A stretch of DNA of 57,053 nucleotides, from assembly GCF_001553345.1 (NCBI RefSeq), contig NZ_KQ960768.1, forward strand, positions 24,867-81,919, read 5' to 3'. A program made the position numbers and the translations under genes. Position 1 is the stretch's first letter, and every line of letters begins with the position of its first letter. Positions 37,415 to 45,694 of this stretch are shown here, in pieces. The stretch comes from Veillonella sp. DNF00869. Lineage in GTDB: Bacteria; Bacillota; Negativicutes; Veillonellales; Veillonellaceae. The notes below the pieces were generated by a model. That model had not been told where the DNA came from and did no database searches. It saw only the letters and a program-made list of their open reading frames with translations.

Positions 37415-38521
37415 CTAGTCTTTCTCACGTTTTACAATGATGACAGGTTTTTCAGTTAAAGAATCATCTGATACCACTTGTACAGGTTCTTCTTTTGCTT
37501 TTACAGCCGGAGCTGGCGTTGATTCAGCTACTACTTTTGATGCTGCTACTGGTTCAGCTGCTGCTTTTGGTGCTACCACTGGCTCCACAGGAGCTTTTTG
37601 CACAGCTCCCGTATCTACACCATGCACTTCCACCCCAGAAATAGTAACAGAAGATTCAGGCTGTACATACACAAGAGTTCCTACTGGTAAATCAATAGAT
37701 TTACCTTTTACAAAGAAGCCCCCTACAAGGCCTACAGGTCCTAATAAAACAGCCCCTGCTACAGACGCACCAGCCGCTTTTAGTTCTCCTTTTGTTTTAG
37801 ACTTAGCTTCTTCACCTTGGATGGCTGTGAAAACTGTACCATCAATACCTTGTAATTTATCAAATACAATATTTAATTTTGCATTACGTCCAAAAGATCT
37901 TGCTTTTGTAATTTCCGTAATATGGCCAGTACCTACTGTTCCTTTAGGAATCAACAGAGTTTCCCCATCCATTACATCTTCTGCTACTTTGACATGAACT
38001 ACATCATCTTTCACATTTTTTTGAGATGTTACTGGTTCTGTTAATTCTAGAGTAAATACTTGATCAGCCCCAATAGTTCCTAGTTTTGTTCGCAATGCTA
38101 CTTGTGTTCCAAAAATAGATTGCTTTAATTTTTGTACACGACTTTGTAAAGAACCTTTTGCTTCTAGTCCATTCACACTGCGTTCCATTTCGCCAATGCG
38201 TTCTACGAGAGAGCCACTATGAACTTCATCATAATACATCCATTCCAAAGCATTGACTTCTTGATGCAATGTTACCTTTGTTCCTTGACCTTCCACAGAT
38301 GTATACAAAGATTCCACTTGCCCTGTAATACTACCTTGTTGTTTTGTACCATAAATAGTATCTTGTAATTGATGTACTCGATCTGTTAATGCACCTACTT
38401 GTACTTTACCATACACAGTACTTTCCAAAGCTTCTGTTTTTTCTAATACTGTGTCTGGTGCAGCCCATACACTTGTTGCTAAAAGAGCAAATACAGCTCC
38501 TAATACAGCAGAACGTTTCAT
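37415..38521 (-). CDS. Exported protein with exact 20-residue repeats
   Basis: 368 residues with a signal peptide (1 to about 21, ending VWAA). Residues 30-140 are five and a half tandem 20-residue units with the pattern xxLxxx(V/I)(Y/F)GxxxxG(S/A)(L/I)xxxV (for example HQLQDTIYGTKQQGSITGQV). Then a folded domain (about 150-290: VVHVKVAEDV, LLIPKGTVGTGHITEI, a glycine-rich hairpin GAVLLGPVGLVGGFFVKG) and a proline/alanine-rich, low-complexity tail with three PVxA-type repeats. It lies between the small exported protein and lptD, suggesting an envelope role. I do not recognise the family. Confidence 0.85.
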   Translation of the reverse strand: MKRSAVLGAVFALLATSVWAAPDTVLEKTEALESTVYGKVQVGALTDRVHQLQDTIYGTKQQGSITGQVESLYTSVEGQGTKVTLHQEVNALEWMYYDEVHSGSLVERIGEMERSVNGLEAKGSLQSRVQKLKQSIFGTQVALRTKLGTIGADQVFTLELTEPVTSQKNVKDDVVHVKVAEDVMDGETLLIPKGTVGTGHITEITKARSFGRNAKLNIVFDKLQGIDGTVFTAIQGEEAKSKTKGELKAAGASVAGAVLLGPVGLVGGFFVKGKSIDLPVGTLVYVQPESSVTISGVEVHGVDTGAVQKAPVEPVVAPKAAAEPVAASKVVAESTPAPAVKAKEEPVQVVSDDSLTEKPVIIVKREKD

Positions 38522-38551
38522 AGTATCTCCTCATCTCTACTAACACATAGA

Positions 38552-38573
38552 TAGCACGGGCAAGCCCGTGCTA
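38552..38573 (-). other. GC-rich hairpin before the repeat-protein gene
   Basis: TAGCACGGGC and GCCCGTGCTA form a 10-bp stem with a two-base nominal loop between the 148-residue gene and the 368-residue gene. It has no T run, so read-through is likely; it may limit expression of the downstream cistrons. Confidence 0.55.
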
Positions 38574-38578
38574 ATCCA

Positions 38579-39025
38579 TTAAATCTTCAAATCTATAATT
38601 GCGGATACGCCAACCCCTTGAATGCGGTTTGCAGTCGTTGGGTTCGTACTGTCAATCGGTACTAGTCCTTTTACGCGAGCTACGGAATTAAAACTAGCCT
38701 CAATTTGTGCTACCGCTTCCACACGTTCCACTTCACTACTAGGTCCTGTTATCTGTGCTGCACCAATATGGCCGCCTTTACCAAGACTAACAATAGGAAC
38801 TACTTTTGTTGAATAGGTAGTACTCAAATTATTTTGCTTTAATAAATTGTTCAAAAAATTATTAATGGAGTCTCCATATTTATCTACTAGAAAGCCCACG
38901 CCTCCCACTTTCAAGGCGCCTCCTAATAAACTTCCTAAATTGAACGCCTGAGCTTGTTGCACTCCAACAACACCCACAGTGGCTACTGAGAATGCTACCA
39001 TAGCAGCTACGATTTGTTTTTTCAT
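38579..39025 (-). CDS. Small exported protein, unknown
   Basis: 148 residues with a clear signal peptide (1 to about 27, ending QQAQA). The mature part begins FNLGSLLGGALKVGGVGFLVDKYG, then a helical linker and a beta-rich C-terminal domain (VVPIVSLGKGGHIGAAQITG, AIIDLKI). It resembles conserved small secreted proteins of Negativicutes but I cannot assign a family. It precedes the 20-residue-repeat protein, lptD and galU in the same direction. A good AAGGAGG precedes the ATG. Confidence 0.8.
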   Translation of the reverse strand: MKKQIVAAMVAFSVATVGVVGVQQAQAFNLGSLLGGALKVGGVGFLVDKYGDSINNFLNNLLKQNNLSTTYSTKVVPIVSLGKGGHIGAAQITGPSSEVERVEAVAQIEASFNSVARVKGLVPIDSTNPTTANRIQGVGVSAIIDLKI

Positions 39026-39127
39026 CGTAATATCCTCCTTTTCCTTTCCATTGTATCAAAAAATAAATTTTTATTCTATACAAAGTATATGAGATATCCA
39101 TGATTTTTTCATGAAATCTTATATTTT

Positions 39128-40135
39128 TTAGCAAATCCGTGGAACTTGGTCTTCTCCGAGCATATCTAACAAACGAATTCCGCCTACTGCCGTTTGTAAA
39201 CCTACTTTACCAGCATTACCATTCACTATATCACCAATGATGACAGCATCACAACCTTCTGTAAAAGTCCGCATCATCTGCACTACATCATCTGCCACAT
39301 CAGCACGTACAATGGCAATCATTTTACCTTCATTGGCTAAATACAATGGGTCATACCCTAATACTTGGCATACGGCTTGCACTTCCTCACGGACAGGAAT
39401 GGCAGACTCTTGCAATCGAATCCCTTTTTGAGCAGAATTTGCAATTTCTTGTAATGTGGTAGCCAATCCACCGCGAGTAGGATCTCTAAAAAAAGCAATA
39501 TTTTTTCCAAATGTTTCCAATAAGGCATGGGACATAGTATGTAAGGGAGCACAATCTGTCTGAATTGTGTCTGGCAAATCTAATCCATACCGAGTTCCCA
39601 TAACAGCAATGGCATGGTCACCCAAGGTGCCGGATACAATAACTTTCATACCACTTTCAATATAGGGAGTACCTAACTGTACATAGTCCGGTACAATACC
39701 TACACCGGCTGTATTGATGTAGATTCCGTCAACAGAACCCTTTTCTACCACCTTCGTGTCTCCTGTAATGATAGAAACACCCGCTTGTTGTGCCATATCA
39801 GACATGGTTTGTAGCACCACTTCTAACGTAGGGATAGGCAACCCTTCCTCTAAAATGAGTCCACAAGACAAATACTGAGGAATAGCACCCATCATAGCTA
39901 AGTCATTCACTGTACCACATACAGCTAACTTACCAATGTTACCACCAGGAAATATATGCGGCGTCACTACATAGGAATCTGTGCTCATAGCCATACGCCC
40001 ATTAGTAACGGAAAATACAGCCCCATCATGTAATTCATTTAATATTGGATTAGAAAAATATTTCACAATATATTTGTCCACTAGTTCGTGGCTAAATTTA
40101 CCACCATTACCATGGACTAACCGAATCCGTTCCAT
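39128..40135 (-). CDS. hypE: Hydrogenase maturation carbamoyl dehydratase HypE
   Basis: 335 residues. HypE dehydrates the carbamoyl group carried on its C-terminal cysteine to the cyanide ligand of the [NiFe] site. The C terminus ends PRIC, with the acceptor Cys as the last residue, and the AIR-synthase-like fold motifs (HGNGGKFSHELV, MSTDSYVV, DPTRGGLATTL) are intact. It follows the hypD stop directly (GGGAGG precedes the ATG). It is the last gene of the hypF-C-D-E block. Confidence 0.95.
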   Translation of the reverse strand: MERIRLVHGNGGKFSHELVDKYIVKYFSNPILNELHDGAVFSVTNGRMAMSTDSYVVTPHIFPGGNIGKLAVCGTVNDLAMMGAIPQYLSCGLILEEGLPIPTLEVVLQTMSDMAQQAGVSIITGDTKVVEKGSVDGIYINTAGVGIVPDYVQLGTPYIESGMKVIVSGTLGDHAIAVMGTRYGLDLPDTIQTDCAPLHTMSHALLETFGKNIAFFRDPTRGGLATTLQEIANSAQKGIRLQESAIPVREEVQAVCQVLGYDPLYLANEGKMIAIVRADVADDVVQMMRTFTEGCDAVIIGDIVNGNAGKVGLQTAVGGIRLLDMLGEDQVPRIC

Positions 40136-41254
40136 TTATTCCTCCCAGGTCATTCCACCGCTGGAAAAACCGTATTTATACCAAGCTGAACAACTACCTT
40201 CTACGGATACCATACAAGCTCCTACTGGATGCTCTGGCGTACAAAGTTTGCCAAATAAAGGGCATGCATCAGGATGAATCATCCCTTGGATAACAGACCC
40301 ACATTGGCAACCTTTCGGTCCATCACTAGTGGTAAACGGAGGCAATGGTAATTGTACTAATGCATCATAAGCAGACCATTCACCTCGCAACTTTAATCCT
40401 GATGCAGGTAAGGTACCAATACCACGCCAACCATCATCAGACGGCTCATACAAGGTATCCATTAATTGTTGTGCTACTGGATTTCCCGTTTTTGCCACCA
40501 CAGACCGATATGTATTTCCTACATAAAATTTCTTTTCTTTACGTTGTTCTAAGAGATTTACAATGGCTGCTAAAATTTCCACACCATCAAAGCCAGCAAT
40601 ACAACTTGGCATATGATATTCATCAGCTAAGAATTGATACGGCTGTTCTCCAATGATAACGCTTACATGACCTGGCAACAAGAATCCATCAATTTGATGA
40701 TCTGGATTACTTAATAAAGCGCGTAATGCAGGAGGCACCAATTTATGAGAAATCAGGAAAAATACATTTTTTAGTCCCTTTGCATGAACCGCCTGTATTG
40801 TAGCTGCTATGACAGCTATAGTTGTTTCAAAGCCAATGCCTAAAAAGATAATCTTCTTATCTGGATATTGTTCACTTAAGGAAAGCACTTCCATTGGGCT
40901 ATAGATAATCTCAATGTGGGCACCCTCTTCTTTAGATTGCCATAAATTACCTGTCGTACCAGGTACTTTTAGCATATCTCCAAAGGTGGCAATCACTACG
41001 TCATCTTGAGCTGCATACGCCAAAGCTTGGTCCATGTATTGTTGATCTGTCACACACACAGGACATCCAGGACCACTAATCAGCTCGATGCCTTTTGGTA
41101 GCATTTGACGGATGCCTTCACGGAAGATAGCCACGGTATGGGTCCCGCAGACTTCCATAAACCGCACCCTTTCTTCCGGATTATGTAATTCACGAATGCG
41201 CTCTAGTAGACTAGCAGCGACCTTCGATTTTTCTGTTAAAGTAATCTTGTTCAA
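40136..41254 (-). CDS. hypD: Hydrogenase maturation Fe-S protein HypD
   Basis: 372 residues. Scaffold where the Fe(CN)2CO unit is assembled with HypC. Conserved cysteine motifs are present: EVCGTHT, SGPGCPVC, and the C-terminal Cys cluster KGCQCGSV...HPDACPLFGKLC...GSCSAW that binds the [4Fe-4S] centre. The start codon is TTG, 44 bases inside hypC, with a modest GAAG site. I find no ATG closer to the family start, so this start is likely but not certain. Confidence 0.9.
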   Translation of the reverse strand: MNKITLTEKSKVAASLLERIRELHNPEERVRFMEVCGTHTVAIFREGIRQMLPKGIELISGPGCPVCVTDQQYMDQALAYAAQDDVVIATFGDMLKVPGTTGNLWQSKEEGAHIEIIYSPMEVLSLSEQYPDKKIIFLGIGFETTIAVIAATIQAVHAKGLKNVFFLISHKLVPPALRALLSNPDHQIDGFLLPGHVSVIIGEQPYQFLADEYHMPSCIAGFDGVEILAAIVNLLEQRKEKKFYVGNTYRSVVAKTGNPVAQQLMDTLYEPSDDGWRGIGTLPASGLKLRGEWSAYDALVQLPLPPFTTSDGPKGCQCGSVIQGMIHPDACPLFGKLCTPEHPVGACMVSVEGSCSAWYKYGFSSGGMTWEE

Positions 41255-41465
41255 GTTCTTCTAACTCGCGGAATGCCTCAAGGGTCAAACGAGCTTCCTC
41301 CTCATCTACAATTTGTACGGCACAGCCCGCATGGACTAATAGCCAATCTCCAATTTTTGCTTCCGGCACCAATAACAGGCTACACTCCCGTTGCACTCCT
41401 GTTAATTCTACGGTACCGATGGATTCATTAATATGCACCAACTGTGCAGGTACTGCTAAACACAT
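41211..41465 (-). CDS. hypC: Hydrogenase maturation chaperone HypC
   Basis: 84 residues. Small chaperone that carries the Fe(CN)2CO unit from HypD to the hydrogenase large subunit. The diagnostic N terminus MCLAVPAQ with Cys2 is present, followed by GDWLLVHAGCAVQIVDEEEA. It is preceded by GGAGATACT and overlaps hypD at its 3' end, which couples the pair that works as a complex. Confidence 0.95.
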   Translation of the reverse strand: MCLAVPAQLVHINESIGTVELTGVQRECSLLLVPEAKIGDWLLVHAGCAVQIVDEEEARLTLEAFRELEELEQDYFNRKIEGRC

Positions 41466-41473
41466 AGTATCTC

Positions 41474-43732
41474 CTATCTATTCATATAATTTCCCAACCA
41501 TAATTGTCCTAAAGCGATACCACCATCATTCAAAGGGCTTTGGTTAGGAATGTGGATATGGTACTCTTCTAATTCCCGTATCACTCCTTCTAGGAGAATG
41601 CGATTTTGGAATACTCCTCCACACAAGACAATATGCGAAATTTGTCGCTCCTTACAACATTGTTTCGCCATCTGTCCTATATAATATATCAAAGTTCTGT
41701 GAAAGTTTGCTGAGATTTTTGCTACACTTTCACCACATTCTAATTGTTCTATCACAGATCGTACTAAACTCATTGTATCTAATACCGTTCCGTCCAGCTT
41801 CATGTCTAGGATAGTGCCCCTCTCTGAAAGCGCCAGTTGTTCTAACTCGATAGCAAGTTGCGCATCATAGAGATGCTCATGGCCTACACCTAACAAAGAC
41901 GCTACTGTATCGAATAAGCGTCCACCGCTCGAAGATCGTATCATCTGCATATGAGGCATCATTTTCTCTAATAGTTCCCATCCCTTTGGCAGTGTTTTCT
42001 TCCACTCTTCTATAACTGTGGGTCCCCCTGATGGATAGGTCTGATTCACATACCATAATGCTTGACGCCACGGTTCTCGTACTGCCACTTCACCACCTGG
42101 CAAAGGGGCATAACTCAAATGTGCCATACGTTCCATATGCTCTTGATGACAATATAAAAACTCACCGCCCCATAGAGTGCCATCTGTGCCATATCCTGTC
42201 CCATCAAAGCAAATACCTAACACTGGTTCCTGAATATTATACTCTGCCAGTACCGCTGCCACATGGGCATGATGATGCTGCACTTCTATGACAGGTAATT
42301 GATATTTCTCTGCATAGATTCTACCACACTGTGATGTGTAGTAATTCGGGTGGGCATCCACGATGACCTCTGTTGGTTGTAATTGAAATAAGTCTTCATA
42401 GCGCTTCGTTGTGGACCATAGCAAATCCTGTACTCGCTGATGCTCCATATCTCCCATGTAGGGGCTAAGGATAGCATGAGAACCTCGATTCATCGCAAAT
42501 GCTGCCTTCATATCTGCACCCATAGCTAGCATAGTTGACCTCTTCTCTAATGCTACTACAGGAATGGATACAGGTACGTATCCTCGGCTACGGCGAATCA
42601 TGATTGATGTATCATGCACCACTTGTACCACAGAATCGTCTACAGGAGAGATAATCTCCCGATTGTGAGTCAATATATAGTCTGCTATCCCCTGTAATTC
42701 TTCCAATGCCTGGGCATCATTATATAATACAGGATCACCACTTCGATTCGCACTAGTCATGACCCATAGAGCATTAAACGGTACTAAACTGTAGTGATAC
42801 GGAGCATAGGGCAGCAAAATGCCTAAGGTTTCCATACCAGGAGCTACACTTGGTGCCACCGTATTATGCTCTGTTACCTTTCGCAACAACACAATAGGCC
42901 TTGCTGGGCTCAACAATAGTTCTTCTTCCTTTTCAGATATGTATACATACTGTTTTGCCGTTTCCAAGGATCCTGCCATGACCGCTAAGGGTTTTCTAGG
43001 CCGTCCTTTACGCTGACGCAAGGTTTGTACTGCATTTTCTTGTAACGCATCACAGACCAAATGATAGCCGCCTACACCTTTTAATGCCACAATGGCACCT
43101 TGTTGTATGTACTCTTTGGCTTGCTCTATGGCATCCTGTCCAGTAGCCAACACCATCCCATCTGTACCTTGTAATGTAAACATCGGTCCACACTGCTCGC
43201 AAGCATTAGGCTCTGCATGATACCGTCGCCCTTCTAGATCCTCATATTCCCCTTGGCACTCCTCGCACATAGGGAATGCTTTCATCGATGTTTTATGACG
43301 GTCGTAAGGAGTACTTTCAATAATCGTATACCGAGGACCACAGTTCGTACAATTTGTAAACCCATAGTGAAAGCGTCGATTCACAGGGTCTTGTATATCT
43401 TGCAAGCATGCCTCGCAAGGTGCCATATCGGCGCCAATAAAGGCATTGCCCTTAGCACCTTGGGAAAGGATTATCGTAAACGAGTGCAATGATTGTACTG
43501 TGCTTGGTTCTACACGCAAAGTATCAATGCGTCCATGCATAGGTAACTCAGATTGCAATCGTTCTACAAATAGTTGGCAATCTGCATCTACACCTTGTAT
43601 GTGTATTTCCACACCGCTCGTGTCATTTCTCACTGTCCCCACTAGTCTTAATTCATGGGCTAGTTTAGACACAAAGGGGCGGAATCCTATGCCCTGTACA
43701 ATGCCTGTTACATGTATGGTGTATGCTTTCAT
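41474..43732 (-). CDS. hypF: Carbamoyltransferase HypF
   Basis: 752 residues. Makes the thiocarbamate that becomes CN- on the active-site iron, passing it to HypE. Domains in order: acylphosphatase (residues 1-90; GIVQGIGFRPF), two C4 zinc motifs (CEACLQD...CTNC and CEECQGE...CEQC), a YrdC-like domain (ALKGVGGYHLVCDA) and a Kae1-like domain (HHHAHVAAVLAE, GICFDGTGYGTDG). The gene is the first of hypF-C-D-E, 29 bases after scfB. hypA and hypB are not in this window. Confidence 0.97.
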   Translation of the reverse strand: MKAYTIHVTGIVQGIGFRPFVSKLAHELRLVGTVRNDTSGVEIHIQGVDADCQLFVERLQSELPMHGRIDTLRVEPSTVQSLHSFTIILSQGAKGNAFIGADMAPCEACLQDIQDPVNRRFHYGFTNCTNCGPRYTIIESTPYDRHKTSMKAFPMCEECQGEYEDLEGRRYHAEPNACEQCGPMFTLQGTDGMVLATGQDAIEQAKEYIQQGAIVALKGVGGYHLVCDALQENAVQTLRQRKGRPRKPLAVMAGSLETAKQYVYISEKEEELLLSPARPIVLLRKVTEHNTVAPSVAPGMETLGILLPYAPYHYSLVPFNALWVMTSANRSGDPVLYNDAQALEELQGIADYILTHNREIISPVDDSVVQVVHDTSIMIRRSRGYVPVSIPVVALEKRSTMLAMGADMKAAFAMNRGSHAILSPYMGDMEHQRVQDLLWSTTKRYEDLFQLQPTEVIVDAHPNYYTSQCGRIYAEKYQLPVIEVQHHHAHVAAVLAEYNIQEPVLGICFDGTGYGTDGTLWGGEFLYCHQEHMERMAHLSYAPLPGGEVAVREPWRQALWYVNQTYPSGGPTVIEEWKKTLPKGWELLEKMMPHMQMIRSSSGGRLFDTVASLLGVGHEHLYDAQLAIELEQLALSERGTILDMKLDGTVLDTMSLVRSVIEQLECGESVAKISANFHRTLIYYIGQMAKQCCKERQISHIVLCGGVFQNRILLEGVIRELEEYHIHIPNQSPLNDGGIALGQLWLGNYMNR

Positions 43733-43761
43733 AGAACCCGCCTCCCTTCAGTTATAAAATT

Positions 43762-45156
43762 TTAGTGATTTTCTTGTCGGATCCCCGCTGCATCCAGTTC
43801 AGCTTGGATCATAATAGCACATTCAATACGTTTTTTCTGTAATTTACATCCCATTTCGTATGGTGTGCTAAGGTCTCCACCTAATGTTTCATTATTTGCA
43901 TGGCAACCGCCAGAGCAGAAGAATTTTGCCCAACAGTTAGCACATGTTTCTTTCGTAAATACGTGAGTGTTTCTGAACTGCGTTGGTATGTCATAATTTT
44001 TCAAACCATCAAAGACCGTACCAATCACATAGCCATCCTTACCTACGTATTGGTGACATGGGTAAATATCTCCATTTGGTACAACAGCCATATACTCATG
44101 ACCAGCTCCGCAACCACGTAAGCGTTTCGCCATACATGGTCCACGGTATAAATCCATACGGAAGTGGAAGAAGTTAAATTTCTCCCCCCAACCTGCTAGT
44201 TGACGTTCTAAATATAAGTCTGCCAATTTTTCATATTCTTTTTCGATGATCGGCATATCCTCAGGACGTAACACATAAGCTCCATCTTCGCCAACCACTG
44301 GTTCCATAGACAAATGTTCAAACCCTAAATCTGACATAGCTTCTACATCTTTGCAGAAGTCCAAGTTATTATGTGTATAGGTACCACGTACATAATATTC
44401 ACGGCCCTCACGCTGTTTAACAGCATTCACTAAGTTCTTCGCTACTGTATTGTAAGTGTCTTTGCCACCAGAACTTGGGCGCATACTATTATGCACATCT
44501 TCACGACCATCTAGGGACAGCACCAAACTCATGTTATGCTCATTCACATAATCGATTTTATCCTGTGTCAATAACATGCCGTTAGTGGTCAATGTCAATT
44601 TAAAGATTTTTCCATGTTTTTCTTGAATGGATTCAATGTATTCTACGGTTTGTTTCACTACATCCCAGTTCAACAATGGCTCACCACCAAAGAAATCGAT
44701 TTCACAATGCTGGCGTGGACCACTCATAGAAATCAAGAAATCTACAGCACGTTTCGCCACGTCAAAACTCATTAATTCTCGTTTTACTCCGCCGTAATCA
44801 CCTTGACTAGCGAAACAATACTTACAAGCTAAGTTGCAATCATGAGCAATGTTTAAGCAAAGAGCTTTTACAATTGGTTTTTCATCTACCACTAGTTTGA
44901 ACTCTGCAGACATAGGAGCAAAGAGCATTTCCTCTTTGATGAGTTCATCTAACTCATCCATAATTTCATCTAACTCCGCTGCATCCTCTGTAGCATCTAA
45001 TACACTATGTACAGTATCACGGTTGGTACCGTTATAGATATCTAATACACGATCAATGAGCTCATCGATCACATGGATAATTCCACTATTTACATCCAAT
45101 AGAAAGAACTTATCTTTCATTTTAAATTTATGAATCATCGGTTGTAATTCTAACAT
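43762..45156 (-). CDS. scfB: SCIFF ranthipeptide maturase (radical SAM/SPASM)
   Basis: 464 residues. Installs sulfur-to-carbon thioether crosslinks in the SCIFF peptide. An N-terminal PqqD-like recognition domain (1-80) precedes the radical SAM cluster C107-x3-C111-x2-C114 (CNLACKYC), GGEPLL, and a C-terminal SPASM domain (CGAGHEYMAVVPNGDIYPCH and CANCWAKFFCSGGCH). The strong GGAGG and ATG set the start. Its substrate gene scfA is 316 bases upstream on the same strand, and hypF follows in the same direction. SCIFF systems are best known from Clostridia; the partner peptide here makes the assignment firm. Confidence 0.93.
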   Translation of the reverse strand: MLELQPMIHKFKMKDKFFLLDVNSGIIHVIDELIDRVLDIYNGTNRDTVHSVLDATEDAAELDEIMDELDELIKEEMLFAPMSAEFKLVVDEKPIVKALCLNIAHDCNLACKYCFASQGDYGGVKRELMSFDVAKRAVDFLISMSGPRQHCEIDFFGGEPLLNWDVVKQTVEYIESIQEKHGKIFKLTLTTNGMLLTQDKIDYVNEHNMSLVLSLDGREDVHNSMRPSSGGKDTYNTVAKNLVNAVKQREGREYYVRGTYTHNNLDFCKDVEAMSDLGFEHLSMEPVVGEDGAYVLRPEDMPIIEKEYEKLADLYLERQLAGWGEKFNFFHFRMDLYRGPCMAKRLRGCGAGHEYMAVVPNGDIYPCHQYVGKDGYVIGTVFDGLKNYDIPTQFRNTHVFTKETCANCWAKFFCSGGCHANNETLGGDLSTPYEMGCKLQKKRIECAIMIQAELDAAGIRQENH

Positions 45157-45272
45157 TCATACCTCCATTAACTTACTAAAGTCTACCGTATATTATATCA
45201 CTTTATACTCGTAACGTATAGAAAGCTATCAATATAGAGTATACTTTTTCTAAAATTATAGTATGCAAAAAA

Positions 45273-45301
45273 TTGTACTTTTGAAGTACAGATATTATAA
45301 T
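45273..45301 (+). promoter_or_regulatory. Plus-strand promoter of the sRNA candidate
   Basis: TTGTAC (45273-45278), exactly 17 bases, TATAAT (45296-45301). A perfect inverted repeat GTACTT-TTG-AAGTAC (45275-45289) overlaps the -35 box and spacer and could be an operator. Confidence 0.65.
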
Positions 45302-45307
45302 TTAGAC

Positions 45308-45375
45308 AAGCTAAAGACATAAAAGGGTTAGCATACAGAATCCCCCTAGATCTGGTACATCTAGGGGGATTTTTG
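45308..45375 (+). ncRNA. Candidate small RNA opposite the scf genes
   Basis: About 68 nucleotides, from the expected start seven bases past the -10 box to the end of a strong terminator. It folds as GCTAA/TTAGC (45310-45314 and 45329-45333 by position) followed by the terminator hairpin. It encodes no good open frame. It lies between scfB and scfA and runs against them, with no plus-strand gene downstream, so it looks like an independent RNA and not a leader. Its function is unknown. Confidence 0.55.
45339..45374 (+). terminator. Plus-strand intrinsic terminator
   Basis: A perfect 13-bp stem (45339-45351 with 45359-45371) rich in C/G, a seven-base loop, then TTTTT on the plus strand. The minus strand has no T run here, which fixes the direction. 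Confidence 0.88.
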
Positions 45376-45425
45376 TATGTTTTATAGTAACACTTTTAGT
45401 ATAATCCTAGAAGTAATATAAAGCA

Positions 45426-45459
45426 AATAAGCTGCCCACCATATGGTGAACAGCTTATT
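45426..45459 (-). terminator. Terminator after scfA
   Basis: AATAAGCTG...CAGCTTATT with inner CACC/GGTG, a 15-bp stem including two wobble pairs and an ATAT loop; TTTGCTTTA follows on the minus strand. It insulates scfA from scfB, so the peptide can be made in excess. Confidence 0.75.
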
Positions 45460-45472
45460 GCTAATCGAATGA

Positions 45473-45616
45473 TTATTTTTGTTTGCACACTTGGTTACCT
45501 ACTGTACAGCTAGTTTTGCAAGCAGATTGGCAAGATGTTTGACATTCGCCGCAGCCGCCTGTTTTAGCAGTTTTTTGTAGGGATTCAGTGTTAATTGTAC
45601 GAATACGTTTAGACAT
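45473..45616 (-). CDS. scfA: SCIFF ranthipeptide precursor (six cysteines in 47 residues)
   Basis: A 47-residue peptide: MSKRIRTINTESLQK, then Cys22, 25, 29, 33, 37 and 44 in GGCGECQTSCQSAC and KTSCTVGNQVCKQK. The spacing and the GCGECQTSCQSACKTSC core match the SCIFF family exactly. The start is the ATG at 45616, seven bases from AGGAGG; another ATG at 45622 is only one base from that site. ScfB modifies it by thioether crosslinking. Its own terminator separates it from scfB. Confidence 0.93.
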   Translation of the reverse strand: MSKRIRTINTESLQKTAKTGGCGECQTSCQSACKTSCTVGNQVCKQK

Positions 45617-45694
45617 CTTCATTCCTCCTAAGCACAAACTTACTCTATTATATTATCATCTAATACCGTTTCAAGCAAGCAAAAGGCATAGGAA

